DNA of 64,000 bases. It comes from Mediterraneibacter catenae (lineage in GTDB: Bacteria > Bacillota > Clostridia > Lachnospirales > Lachnospiraceae). The translations under genes and the position numbers were made by a program. The notes beneath the pieces were generated by a model that saw only the letters and a program-made list of their open reading frames with translations, did no database searches and was not told the origin of the DNA. The stretch is from contig NZ_VMSO01000002.1 of assembly GCF_008691045.1 (NCBI RefSeq), forward strand, positions 248,001 through 312,000. The letters run 5' to 3'. Of the stretch, positions 16,170-23,124 are shown piece by piece. Each line of letters opens with the position of its first letter. Position 1 is the stretch's first letter.

Positions 16170-16979
16170 TTAACACCTTTGAGGAATTTTAAGCTGTGGT
16201 TTCCCCATGCGTCCACCGCAGACTTTACATACGCAGATATTTATGCCATAAAGCAGCTCCAATACCTCTGGCATCTCTTTATTCTTTAGTCTGGAAAGAT
16301 ATTTCTTGCATCCGAGGAGATTTCGGCACAAAGTAAGCTTTTTATTTTTGCTGCGGGAGCAGAGCAGTCCATAATGCCGGATCCGGACAAATCCCTTTGG
16401 AGGAACATGCATCAAAAAACGCCGGATAAACTCAACTCCTGACAGAGTCAGATCTTTCCACTTCCCTTCATTCCGGTAATCCTTCACGGAAAAAGTTACG
16501 GTTTCTTCATCCACGCGGATGATCCGATGGTTGCTGACCGCAATGCGGTGGGTATATTTCCCGAGATATTTGATTACGGATTGGGCGCCATGAAATGTCT
16601 TTTTACAATAAGGAACCCATTCTGTACCATAACAGGCATCCAGCAGTTCCCTGAAGGCATAATGGTTACGGAATTTTTCGGCAGTACCATGAAAAACCAG
16701 CTTGCTCGCTTCCCATAGCTTTTTTAGTTCTTCCAGATATTTTCCACGAAATACTTTGGAAATGATCTGGACAGGAAGGAAGAAGCTTTCTCCGTTGTCT
16801 TTCCACTGATTGTCAGAAGTCAGGCCGCCACCAAGCAGAATGGCATGGATATGAGGATGAAAGTTCATCTCAGATCCCCATGTATGGAGAATGAAAATGT
16901 ATCCAGCCTTTGCACCAAGATGTTTCGGATCTGCCGTCAGATCGCGGAGCGTTGCAGACGCTGCATACAGCCCGGCGCA
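16170..16979 (-). pseudogene. IS91-family transposase, N-terminus deleted (copy 2)
   Basis: Same as the copy 1 transposase, with the HUH motif and no start codon or zinc-binding N-terminus. It differs from copy 1 by a Gly-to-Asn change in the CSRSK segment caused by the two adjacent base changes. Confidence 0.85.
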
Positions 16980-17601
16980 TCACCTTTTCCAGGGTACCCA
17001 CAGACAGATAGCTGCCGGTAAACTGATTCGGGAACAGGATGCCGCGTGGCCTGCCCTTTGCAAACCAGTATTCTGTGAGGAGATCCAGACACCGTTGGGA
17101 AAGGATCGTATAACGGTCCATCCGGTTCTTCGTATCCCTCACATGGATCTGCATATTTGTACGGGAAATGTCATTATAATGCAGATGGATCACTTCGGAA
17201 ACCCGCATTCCGGAAGCGTACATGGTTGCAAACATTGCTCTGTATTTAATGTCATCAACAGCTTCCAGCAGACGGTCAATCTCATCAGATGTAAGTACAG
17301 CAGGGAGTTTCTGCTCTATAATCATACGCGGGACAATAGTATCATCCCATAGGATGTGCAGGACATTCCGGTAAAAAAAGTGGAGTGCAGAATTGTAAAG
17401 ATTCAGAGTTGTCGATTTGAGTCCGCTGTCTTTTTTGGCAAGCAGGAAATCCCTGACGTCCTGGCAGGTAAGTTCTTTCGGGCATTTGCTGGTATAATTC
17501 AGGAAATAGGAAACGTAGTTTTTATAACAGTGAATGGAACGATCTTTGAGGTTGCGGATTTTTCCGGCTTCTTCAAGCTGTTCTATATATTTTTTATACA
17601 T
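16870..17601 (-). pseudogene. Tyrosine recombinase of the IS91-like unit, C-terminus deleted (copy 2)
   Basis: Identical in sequence to the copy 1 recombinase as far as I can read. It lacks the HxxR motif and catalytic Tyr because of the same deletion. Confidence 0.85.
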
Positions 17602-17894
17602 AATGAATCCTCCATATAAAATCAGTAGTAAATCAGGTACGCTGCTTTATATGGAGGTGCATTTGTGTCATAAAACCGCTTGCCAACCAGGCGGAGGAAT
17701 GGTATTCTTTTCATAGGCAGTGGGGAGGCTCCTGTTTGATTGTTTGGTGTGGTAACTTAACAATACTACTATCAGGACTTACTTTCCACTGTTTTTGGTA
17801 TAGAAAACAAAAAACGCTATGCGACAGCTTGCACAGGCCATCGCGTAGCGATTTTGTTCAATTAGAATTTACGTTAGCTATTTTAATATAGATG

Positions 17895-17934
17895 GAGCGA
17901 TAGATATGTTGCGTACGCAACATATCCATCGCTC
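17895..17934. promoter_or_regulatory. Crp-type palindrome inside a longer inverted repeat
   Basis: ATGTTGC-N4-GCAACAT at 17906-17923 is a perfect 18-base palindrome, with outer arms GAGCGAT and ATCGCTC. The same half-sites and spacing occur at 18707-18724 on the other side of the Crp/Fnr gene. It may be an operator or, with its outer arms, a terminator for the crp-like gene, which ends at 17998. Confidence 0.65.
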
Positions 17935-17997
17935 TGTCATTAAAAATTTAGTTGTTTTGTGTTTCGCTTTCGAGTTACAGTTAGTTTCTAAAAAGTA

Positions 17998-18660
17998 TCA
18001 CAATAAAAGCTTAAAGGTATTCTTTTCATAGCAAATCAAACCGTCTTTTTGCATATAAGACAGCTCCCTTGTTAGAGCACTCCGATCGGCACAAAGATAT
18101 TCTGCTAATTCTAATCGTCCTAATGGGATTGTAAAGTGTTTGCTGTTTTGTTCCATTGACTGCTGGTGCAGATATGCCATAATCTTTTCGCGAAGTGTTT
18201 TTTTGGAAATTACTTCGATTTTATCCATTAATTGGACATTCTTATCACCAATCAGCCGAACCATATTTTCAATCAACCTATGGTGAAAGGTACAAGTCAA
18301 TTTGCAGGAATGAATCACTTTATAAAAGGGCAAAAAAAGAATGATACAAGATGTTGCAGCCAAAAAGCTGACGCGAGCGTCTAAATGACTTCCACAAGAA
18401 AAAGACTCCCCAAAAAGCTCTCCTTCTTTCATAGTGACAAGGAGCGTCTGATAGCCTTCGGAATCATTTTTGATCATATGGACTGTACCTGACAGAATGA
18501 TACCAACGCTTCGAACTTCATTGCTTTCTAAAAGAATAATTTCTTCTTTTTTATACCTTTTTTGAAAACTTCCTAAACATGTCAACATGGCAGGGAGGTC
18601 TTCTTCATAAATGCCAGTAAACAACGGGAATAAGGTCAATTGATGAAAATCAAGTTGCAT
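17998..18660 (-). CDS. Crp/Fnr-family transcriptional regulator
   Basis: A 220-aa protein with an N-terminal cyclic-nucleotide-binding-type beta roll (FPLFTGIYEEDLPAML, EGELFGESFSCG) and a C-terminal HTH_Crp domain (PLGRLELAEYLCADRSALTRE). Cys residues in FSCGS, TSCII and HSCKLTC could hold a cluster or sense redox state, but no classic Fnr N-terminal set is present. It is divergent from the HD/pyridoxal kinase operon. Its -35 box lies in an ATGTTGC-N4-GCAACAT palindrome, pointing to autoregulation. Confidence 0.88.
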   Translation of the reverse strand: MQLDFHQLTLFPLFTGIYEEDLPAMLTCLGSFQKRYKKEEIILLESNEVRSVGIILSGTVHMIKNDSEGYQTLLVTMKEGELFGESFSCGSHLDARVSFLAATSCIILFLPFYKVIHSCKLTCTFHHRLIENMVRLIGDKNVQLMDKIEVISKKTLREKIMAYLHQQSMEQNSKHFTIPLGRLELAEYLCADRSALTRELSYMQKDGLICYEKNTFKLLL

Positions 18661-18686
18661 GCAAATTCTCCTTTCTCTTAAGCGGT

Positions 18687-18724
18687 AGTATACTATTTTT
18701 TGTTTTATGTTGCAACTGCAACAT
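18687..18724 (-). promoter_or_regulatory. Promoter and operator of the Crp/Fnr gene
   Basis: On the minus strand, TTGCAA (18715-18710) and TATACT (18692-18687) are 17 bases apart. The -35 box is embedded in ATGTTGCA-AC-TGCAACAT (18707-18724). The same palindrome lies 74 bases ahead of the divergent HD gene, so both directions could be controlled from it. Confidence 0.7.
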
Positions 18725-18797
18725 AAAATACATGCGATTTCTTTTATTTTTATACGGTGAACAATGAAAAACTTTTCAGGAAAGGACGCTTACAAAA

Positions 18798-19316
18798 GTG
18801 ATTAACAATGAAGCATATCTTTTATACAGTGCGCTATGCTATGAAAGGGGCCATTGCAGGCGTACACAACATATTCTGAAAGTCTATGCATTGGCAAAAT
18901 TGCTTGGTGAACAGGAAAGAATCTCAACAGAAGAACAGCAAATTTTGAAAGCGGCAGCCATTTTGCATGACATTGCTATTAAGTATTGTAAAGACAATTA
19001 TGATGGAGATGCCGGCCAGGAAAAGCAGAAGAAGGAAGCACCTCATCTTGTGAATAGTTTTCTGCAGGAAGCCAATTACTTACCATCTTATATTCCAAGA
19101 ATTCTTGAATTAGTAGTGAAGCACCATGATTACGATGCGCCTAAAGATAGAACGTTACAGATTTTGATGGAAGCAGACTTAATTATTAACTGTTATGAAA
19201 ACTGTCAGAGCAGTGGGAAAATCAGATGTATTAAAGATTTCTTTCAGACATCTTCCGGGAAGAAATTGTTTGATCTTTGCGTTGAGGGTATAAAAGAACG
19301 GGAGGGATTTTCATGA
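18798..19316 (+). CDS. HD-domain phosphohydrolase, first of a pair
   Basis: A 172-aa HD protein. The first His is in RRTQHILKVYALAKLLG, the HD pair in AAAILHDIAIKY, and further ligands in VKHHDYD and EADLI. The start is a GTG; AGGAAAGGA lies somewhat far upstream, so the true start could differ. It overlaps the next HD gene by four bases and shares its layout, so the pair is likely a tandem duplication. The substrate, perhaps a nucleotide, is unknown. Confidence 0.8.
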   Translation: MINNEAYLLYSALCYERGHCRRTQHILKVYALAKLLGEQERISTEEQQILKAAAILHDIAIKYCKDNYDGDAGQEKQKKEAPHLVNSFLQEANYLPSYIPRILELVVKHHDYDAPKDRTLQILMEADLIINCYENCQSSGKIRCIKDFFQTSSGKKLFDLCVEGIKEREGFS

Positions 19317-19828
19317 AATATACAGAACAAATTGACTTGCTTGAATTAGAAATTATGAAGTTTAATCAGAGTGATTCGAGGCGTATACAGCACCTTGTGA
19401 AAGTGCATCGCTTTGCACAGTTGATAGGGCATATGGAAAAGTTGGATGCACACACACAATTTTTGACTGAATGTGCTGCATTGGTTCATGATATTGGAAT
19501 CCGACCAGCAGAAGAAAAATATGGTGCTTGTAATGGAAAACTTCAGGAGCAGGAGGGGCCGTCTTATGCCCGCAAGATGCTCAAAGAATTGAAATTTGAT
19601 GAAGCGGATATAGAGAGAATTTGTTATTTAGTCGGCCATCATCATACCTATACCAATATTGATGGTATAGATTATCAGATACTTGTAGAAGCTGATTTTC
19701 TAGTGAATTTTTACGAAGATGAATTAAGGAAAGACTCTATTCAGACTGCTTTTGACAAGATTTTCCGAACAGAATCTGGGAAAACAATTTGCAGAATTTC
19801 TTATTTTACTGAATGGAAGGATCAATGA
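19313..19828 (+). CDS. HD-domain phosphohydrolase, second of a pair
   Basis: A 171-aa paralogue of the preceding gene. Motifs are RRIQHLVKVHRFAQLIG, AALVHDIGIR, VGHHHTY and LVEADFLVNFYEDE. Its ATG overlaps the upstream stop as ATGA, and its stop overlaps the start of the pyridoxal kinase gene, so translation is coupled. The two HD proteins may form a heterodimer; that is inference from pairing and similar length. Confidence 0.82.
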   Translation: MKYTEQIDLLELEIMKFNQSDSRRIQHLVKVHRFAQLIGHMEKLDAHTQFLTECAALVHDIGIRPAEEKYGACNGKLQEQEGPSYARKMLKELKFDEADIERICYLVGHHHTYTNIDGIDYQILVEADFLVNFYEDELRKDSIQTAFDKIFRTESGKTICRISYFTEWKDQ

Positions 19829-20664
19829 TGGAAGATAGATTAAAAAATCAGCCACGTATTTTACTGATTAATGATATGGCTGGTTATGGCAAAGTGACCT
19901 TGTCGGTAATGATTCCAGTTTTTTCTCATATGAAATATGAAACTTTTAATCTACCTACAGTGTTGATTTCAAACACATTAGATTACGGAAATTTTGATAT
20001 TTTAGATACTACGGAATATATGCAGAATACGCTCCGTGTATGGAATGAACTTCAATTTTCTTTTGATGCCATCTGTACAGGTTTTATTGTATCTGAAAGA
20101 CAAGCCTCACTTGTATATGAATATTGTAAAGAACAAAGAAAAAAAGGTACGCTTGTGTTCATTGACCCAATCATGGGGGATGATGGGAAACGCTATAACG
20201 GAGTAACGAATGAATCAGTTACTTACATGAAAAAGTTGTGTTCTGTTGCAGATGTGATTATTCCCAATATTACTGAGGCATGCTTTTTATCCGGTCATGT
20301 TATAAAAACATCCTGTACAAAATTTGAAATGAAGGATATTGCAGATCGGTTGCATGAATTAGGTGCAAAAGCGGTTGTCATTACAAGTGCAAATATTGAT
20401 GGGAAGATGTTCACCGTGGTGAAAAACTCCCTTCACAGTGAGATGACGCTGATCCCTTATGAAGAAATCCCAGTTCGATTTCCGGGAACCGGCGATGTCT
20501 TCATGGCAATTGTAGTTGGTCACTATCTGAGATCAGGTAAACTATCAGAAAGCGTTCAAACTGCAATGCATCAACTTGAAAAAATTATTCGTTCAAATAT
20601 AAATAATACAGACAAATATAAGGGAATTCCAATAGAACAATTTTTGGAGGATATACAATTATGA
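19825..20664 (+). CDS. Pyridoxal/pyridoxamine kinase-like protein (PdxY family)
   Basis: A ribokinase-fold kinase of about 279 aa that would phosphorylate vitamin B6 vitamers to feed PLP. Motifs are LLINDMAGYGK at the N-terminus, FIDPIMGDDGKRY, PNITEACFLSG and the anion-hole/catalytic PGTGDVFMAIVVGHY. Compared with the chromosomal paralogue at 55125-56012 it has VTLSVMIPVF in place of CSLTAAISTI. Either ATG (19825 or 19828) fits the GGAAGG site. It stands two frames ahead of a PLP-dependent aminotransferase fragment, so supply of cofactor to that enzyme is likely. Confidence 0.85.
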   Translation: MMEDRLKNQPRILLINDMAGYGKVTLSVMIPVFSHMKYETFNLPTVLISNTLDYGNFDILDTTEYMQNTLRVWNELQFSFDAICTGFIVSERQASLVYEYCKEQRKKGTLVFIDPIMGDDGKRYNGVTNESVTYMKKLCSVADVIIPNITEACFLSGHVIKTSCTKFEMKDIADRLHELGAKAVVITSANIDGKMFTVVKNSLHSEMTLIPYEEIPVRFPGTGDVFMAIVVGHYLRSGKLSESVQTAMHQLEKIIRSNINNTDKYKGIPIEQFLEDIQL

Positions 20665-20930
20665 AGAAGCCTAAAATAAAAATTACCTTAATAGATCAGA
20701 AAGGACACATGGGATGCCATCGGGGGCATCGAATTGGTGATACATTTGATTTTGATACAGAGAGAGGGAAACTTTGCCCAATGGCCATGCATGTAGCTTT
20801 TCCCTATATTGACATTCTTCGATATGGAGGAAAGCTACCAAGTCAACAGGAAGGTTCTATTGCCTTTTGCTGTCCGGATGTGGAAGTAATCAATGTATTT
20901 AAGATCGAAATCGAGGAGGAAAATATTTGA
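20661..20930 (+). CDS. TIGR04076-family small protein
   Basis: An 89-aa protein matching the TIGR04076 pattern: GHMGCHRGHRIGDTFDF, then KLCPMAMHVAFPYIDILRYGG and a CCPD motif near the end. The family is found in anaerobes near redox and transport genes; its function is unknown, and the conserved Cys and His suggest metal or cluster binding. Its start overlaps the kinase stop by four bases. It links the kinase to the aminotransferase gene. Confidence 0.8.
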   Translation: MKKPKIKITLIDQKGHMGCHRGHRIGDTFDFDTERGKLCPMAMHVAFPYIDILRYGGKLPSQQEGSIAFCCPDVEVINVFKIEIEEENI

Positions 20931-20931
20931 A

Positions 20932-21341
20932 ATGAATCGTTATATTCAGGAAGCAAATCAACAGTTTATTTCTGCCTATAATCGTTATCCAATCATATTG
21001 GATCATGGAGAAGGGATGTATCTTTATGATATAGACGGAAAACGGTATTTAGATTTTGGTTCAGGAATTGGTGTATGTGGATTGGGCTATCATGATCCGA
21101 ATTATACACGTATGTTGCAGGGGCAGATTGAAAAACTACTACATACCTCTAACCTCTTTTATAATGTTCCAGCAATTGAAGCTGCTAAGCAGTTCAATCA
21201 AGCTGCTAATATGGAACAAGTTTTTTTACAAATTCCGGAGCAGAAGCGATTGAAGGAGCAATTAAAATCGCCAAGAAGTATCATTTTTTGAAATATAAGA
21301 ATAAGAATGGTGAGATTATTGCTATGAAAAAATCTTTTCAT
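20932..21341 (+). pseudogene. Class III aminotransferase (ArgD-like), frameshifted N-terminal fragment
   Basis: The start (after GAGGAGGAAAA) gives MNRYIQEANQQFISAYNRYP and LYDIDGKRYLDFGSGIGVCGLGYHDP, typical of acetylornithine/ornithine-type PLP aminotransferases. At the T-run 21221-21227 one base is missing: restoring it gives VFFTNSGAEAIEGAIKIAKK, the expected family sequence, and then IAMKKSFH. Homology stops at 21341, before the PLP Lys. So the gene has both a homopolymer frameshift and loss of its C-terminal two-thirds. Confidence 0.85.
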
Positions 21342-21851
21342 AGGATTAATAGAACAAGGATTGCTGATTATAATGGTATAAGATTAGTGGAACCCAATCT
21401 TGAAAGTGGTGTTTTTACTATTTTTATGCAATTAAGTACATATAATCCGGATATTTTCCCATTTGTTCCACTTGACTATGATACTCATTCTGGAATTGAT
21501 GTTATTGTAAAAGGAAACGACAAATCACCGATAAAAACATCGAAGCTTTATTATGTTGAATTTAAAAATTATTTAACAAAAGATTTTAATCATACTTTTG
21601 ATAACCTCTACAGTATTGTGTGCTGGGATATTAATCTTTCTGAAATAAAAAATAACGAAGAAGTTACTGACATTGCTAAGCAACGAAGAATATTAAAAAT
21701 TATTCCTCCAGAAAATGAAGGTGATTATACTAGATATTATTTAGACTATCCTAGAGGTGGAAGAAAAATAGAAATTTTTGTTTTAAAGTCATATTTAAAA
21801 GAAAAATTAAAAATAGAATTTTTTTCAAGAACAGAAAAATCATCTGTTTAA
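21342..21851 (+). pseudogene. C-terminal fragment resembling GHKL/Hsp90-like ATPase proteins, joined to the aminotransferase remnant
   Basis: From 21342 the frame (shared with the restored aminotransferase frame) changes character and is AT-rich: DYDTHSGIDVIVKG, LYYVEFKNYL, FNHTFDNLYSIVCWDINLS. This resembles the C-terminal part of large histidine-kinase/Hsp90-like ATPase proteins seen in defence and mobile loci, but I recognise it only by pattern. There is no start codon of its own other than the ATG at 21324, inside the aminotransferase part. It is probably debris brought in by recombination. Confidence 0.5.
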
Positions 21852-21929
21852 CTAAAGCTAAAAAAGAGATTGAGGTTACATGCTATAGATCTGTTTGCTA
21901 ATAACAGCAGTAGTAACACACCCCCATTC

Positions 21930-21951
21930 TTACTACGTTTTTACTACTTTT
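21930..21951 (+). repeat. TTACTAC pair with 11-base period at right end of element A
   Basis: TTACTAC occurs at 21930-21936 and 21941-21947. The related TTACTACACCA pairs stand at both ends of element B, supporting a role as integrase arm-type sites. Confidence 0.45.
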
Positions 21952-21963
21952 GACGGCCTCAAC

Positions 21964-22068
21964 TTGCCTCGATTTGCTGCGTTTTGCTTATTCTGTGATT
22001 GTTTTAACAATCTCAGAGGCAATTACATACTCGGCAAATTGTGGCAAAACAGGGCAAACTAACGCAAA
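21964..22068. repeat. Two opposed arrays of GCAA motifs with exact 10-bp phasing
   Basis: TTGC begins at 21964, 21974 and 21984. In the opposite orientation GCAAA begins at 22034, 22044, 22054 and 22064. Between them lies a hairpin, GATTGTT-TT-AACAATC (21997-22012). The array sits directly before the internal attachment site. Otherwise 21852-22075 holds no gene. Confidence 0.75.
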
Positions 22069-22075
22069 TCAGGAG

Positions 22076-22121
22076 GACTTTAAAATATGATACGAGTGCT
22101 TTTCGTCTGCCACGGCAATAT
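22076..22121 (+). other. Internal attachment site between elements A and B
   Basis: Matches attL over 42 bases (one mismatch) on its left side and the phosphatase gene core through CGGCAATAT on its right side. An AGGAGG site precedes an ATG here, giving MIRVLFVCHGNIS, so element A carries a replacement 5' end and ribosome binding site for the phosphatase gene. Element B was inserted into it, or the reverse. Confidence 0.8.
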
Positions 22122-22178
22122 CTCGAAAAGTCCTGAAAAAGCCTGTAAAATCAGTGGTTCTTTGGAGCAGAAGGGCGC

Positions 22179-22200
22179 TTACTACACCACTACTACACCA
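22179..22200 (+). repeat. TTACTACACCA repeats at left end of element B
   Basis: TTACTACACCA (22179-22189) is followed by TACTACACCA (22191-22200). The same repeat pair stands at 27826-27848, near the other end. Likely arm-type sites for the element's integrase. Confidence 0.55.
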
Positions 22201-22244
22201 TTTTTGAAAGAACCTTGATGTGACAAGTTTCGATATATAAGAAC

Positions 22245-22284
22245 GCAAGCGGCGATATTCCAGAATAGGAGTATCGCCGCTTGC
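22245..22284. repeat. Strong hairpin in the left end of element B
   Basis: GCAAGCGGCGATA (22245-22257) and TATCGCCGCTTGC (22272-22284) pair perfectly over 13 bases with a 14-base loop, followed by the palindrome CTACATGTAG. No U-run follows. It may be a protein-binding or nicking structure; otherwise 22121-22380 shows no gene. Confidence 0.6.
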
Positions 22285-22382
22285 TACATGTAGGTAAATA
22301 TGTTCCTTGAGCAAATGCTCATGTGCCATAAAGTAACACAAAAAGCAACAGACAGCCGCCACAATTCCGTAAAGATTGATAC

Positions 22383-22411
22383 TTGACAGTCTCCCGAAAG
22401 CTCGCTATAAT
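22383..22411 (+). promoter_or_regulatory. Perfect sigma-70 consensus promoter for the nitroreductase-MATE operon
   Basis: TTGACA (22383-22388) and TATAAT (22406-22411) are separated by exactly 17 bases. Transcription would start about 125 bases before the nitroreductase gene and cross a terminator-like hairpin. Confidence 0.85.
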
Positions 22412-22459
22412 AATGGACGTAAAATTTGAGTGGACTTTTCCGGATTCGGTCATCTTTTT

Positions 22460-22497
22460 GCCACACAACTGTCTTATGATAGTTGTGTGGCTTTTTT
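22460..22497 (+). terminator. Intrinsic terminator in the leader of the nitroreductase-MATE operon (possible attenuator)
   Basis: GCCACACAACT (22460-22470) pairs with AGTTGTGTGGC (22481-22491), followed by six Ts. It lies between the consensus promoter and the first gene of the same unit, where read-through must occur for expression. This layout is that of transcription attenuation. Confidence 0.75.
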
Positions 22498-22543
22498 GTT
22501 GCCTGCATCTCGGAAATGTTGACAGAATGGAGGATGATTTTTT

Positions 22544-23065
22544 ATGGAAAACAACTTCTTATCTCTGATCAAGACGCGCCGTAGTGTACGGGCTTACAAA
22601 CCGCAACCTGTCCCTTCCGAGGCGTTGGACGCTGTACTGGAAGCCGGGACTTATGCACCTACCGGCGGAGGACGTCAATCCCCTACCATCATTGCAATCA
22701 CAGACCCCAAATACCGGCAGGAAATCGCCAGGTTAAACGCAGAAGTGATGGGGAACAATACAGACCCTTATTATGGCGCGCCTGTCGTGATTTTGGTTCT
22801 GGCAGATGGCTCCGCAAACACCTTTGTAGAGGATGGAAGCTGCGTCCTTGAAAATATGATGCTCGCCGCCCATGCTCTTGGGCTGGGAACTGTATGGGTA
22901 CATCGGGAACGTGAGATTTTTGACAGTGAAAAAGGCAAGGCTCTCCTGCGGGAGTGGAAGCTGCCGGAAACCTTGCGCGGCGTCGGAGCGATTGCATTGG
23001 GTTATCCGGCCCAGGAAGCCGGTCAGCCCGCAGCACGCAAACAAAACTATATTGTTCGGATTTAA
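22544..23065 (+). CDS. Nitroreductase-family FMN flavoprotein
   Basis: A 173-aa protein with the nitroreductase fold: the FMN phosphate-binding start KTRRSVRAYKPQPV, GTYAPTGGGRQSP, and the C-terminal GVGAIALGYPAQ. Such enzymes reduce nitroaromatics, quinones or flavins with NAD(P)H. It is the first gene of element B behind a consensus promoter and leader terminator, followed by two exporter genes. A drug-reduction plus efflux unit is a reasonable guess. Confidence 0.88.
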   Translation: MENNFLSLIKTRRSVRAYKPQPVPSEALDAVLEAGTYAPTGGGRQSPTIIAITDPKYRQEIARLNAEVMGNNTDPYYGAPVVILVLADGSANTFVEDGSCVLENMMLAAHALGLGTVWVHREREIFDSEKGKALLREWKLPETLRGVGAIALGYPAQEAGQPAARKQNYIVRI

Positions 23066-23075
23066 TGTCCTGCTG

Positions 23076-23100
23076 TCCGGCACAATTTTTTTGTGCCGGA
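23076..23100 (+). other. Intercistronic hairpin before the first MATE gene
   Basis: TCCGGCACAA and TTGTGCCGGA pair across a T-rich five-base loop. No U-run follows the stem on this strand, so it more likely tunes expression between genes than ends transcription. Confidence 0.55.
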
Positions 23101-23124
23101 TACTTTGTGGAGAGGAGGGAAAGT

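Larger units (their letters stand above)
16089..17863 (-). mobile_element. IS91-like element, copy 2 (same internal deletion)
   Basis: Direct repeat of the unit at 14108-15882, offset by 1981 bases, in the same orientation. It carries the same recombinase-transposase deletion junction, so the deletion came before the duplication. Downstream of 17863 the sequences differ. Confidence 0.85.

Noticed and set aside
14546-17716. Plus-strand frames inside the IS91-like copies
   Set aside because: They are mirror frames of the minus-strand recombinase and transposase and are identical in both copies only because the DNA is.
21964-22068. CRISPR-like array
   Set aside because: The repeats are only 4-5 bases with a 10-base period and have no spacers; they are phased binding sites, not a CRISPR.
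22414-22568. A possible leader peptide in front of the nitroreductase gene
   Set aside because: Its ATG lies three bases after the -10 box, before the expected transcription start, and it has no ribosome binding site. The attenuation idea does not rest on it.
22954-23124. Upstream extension of the first MATE gene into the nitroreductase gene
   Set aside because: The ATG at 23125 has a strong ribosome binding site and a normal MATE N-terminus; the extension overlaps the preceding gene and has no homology.
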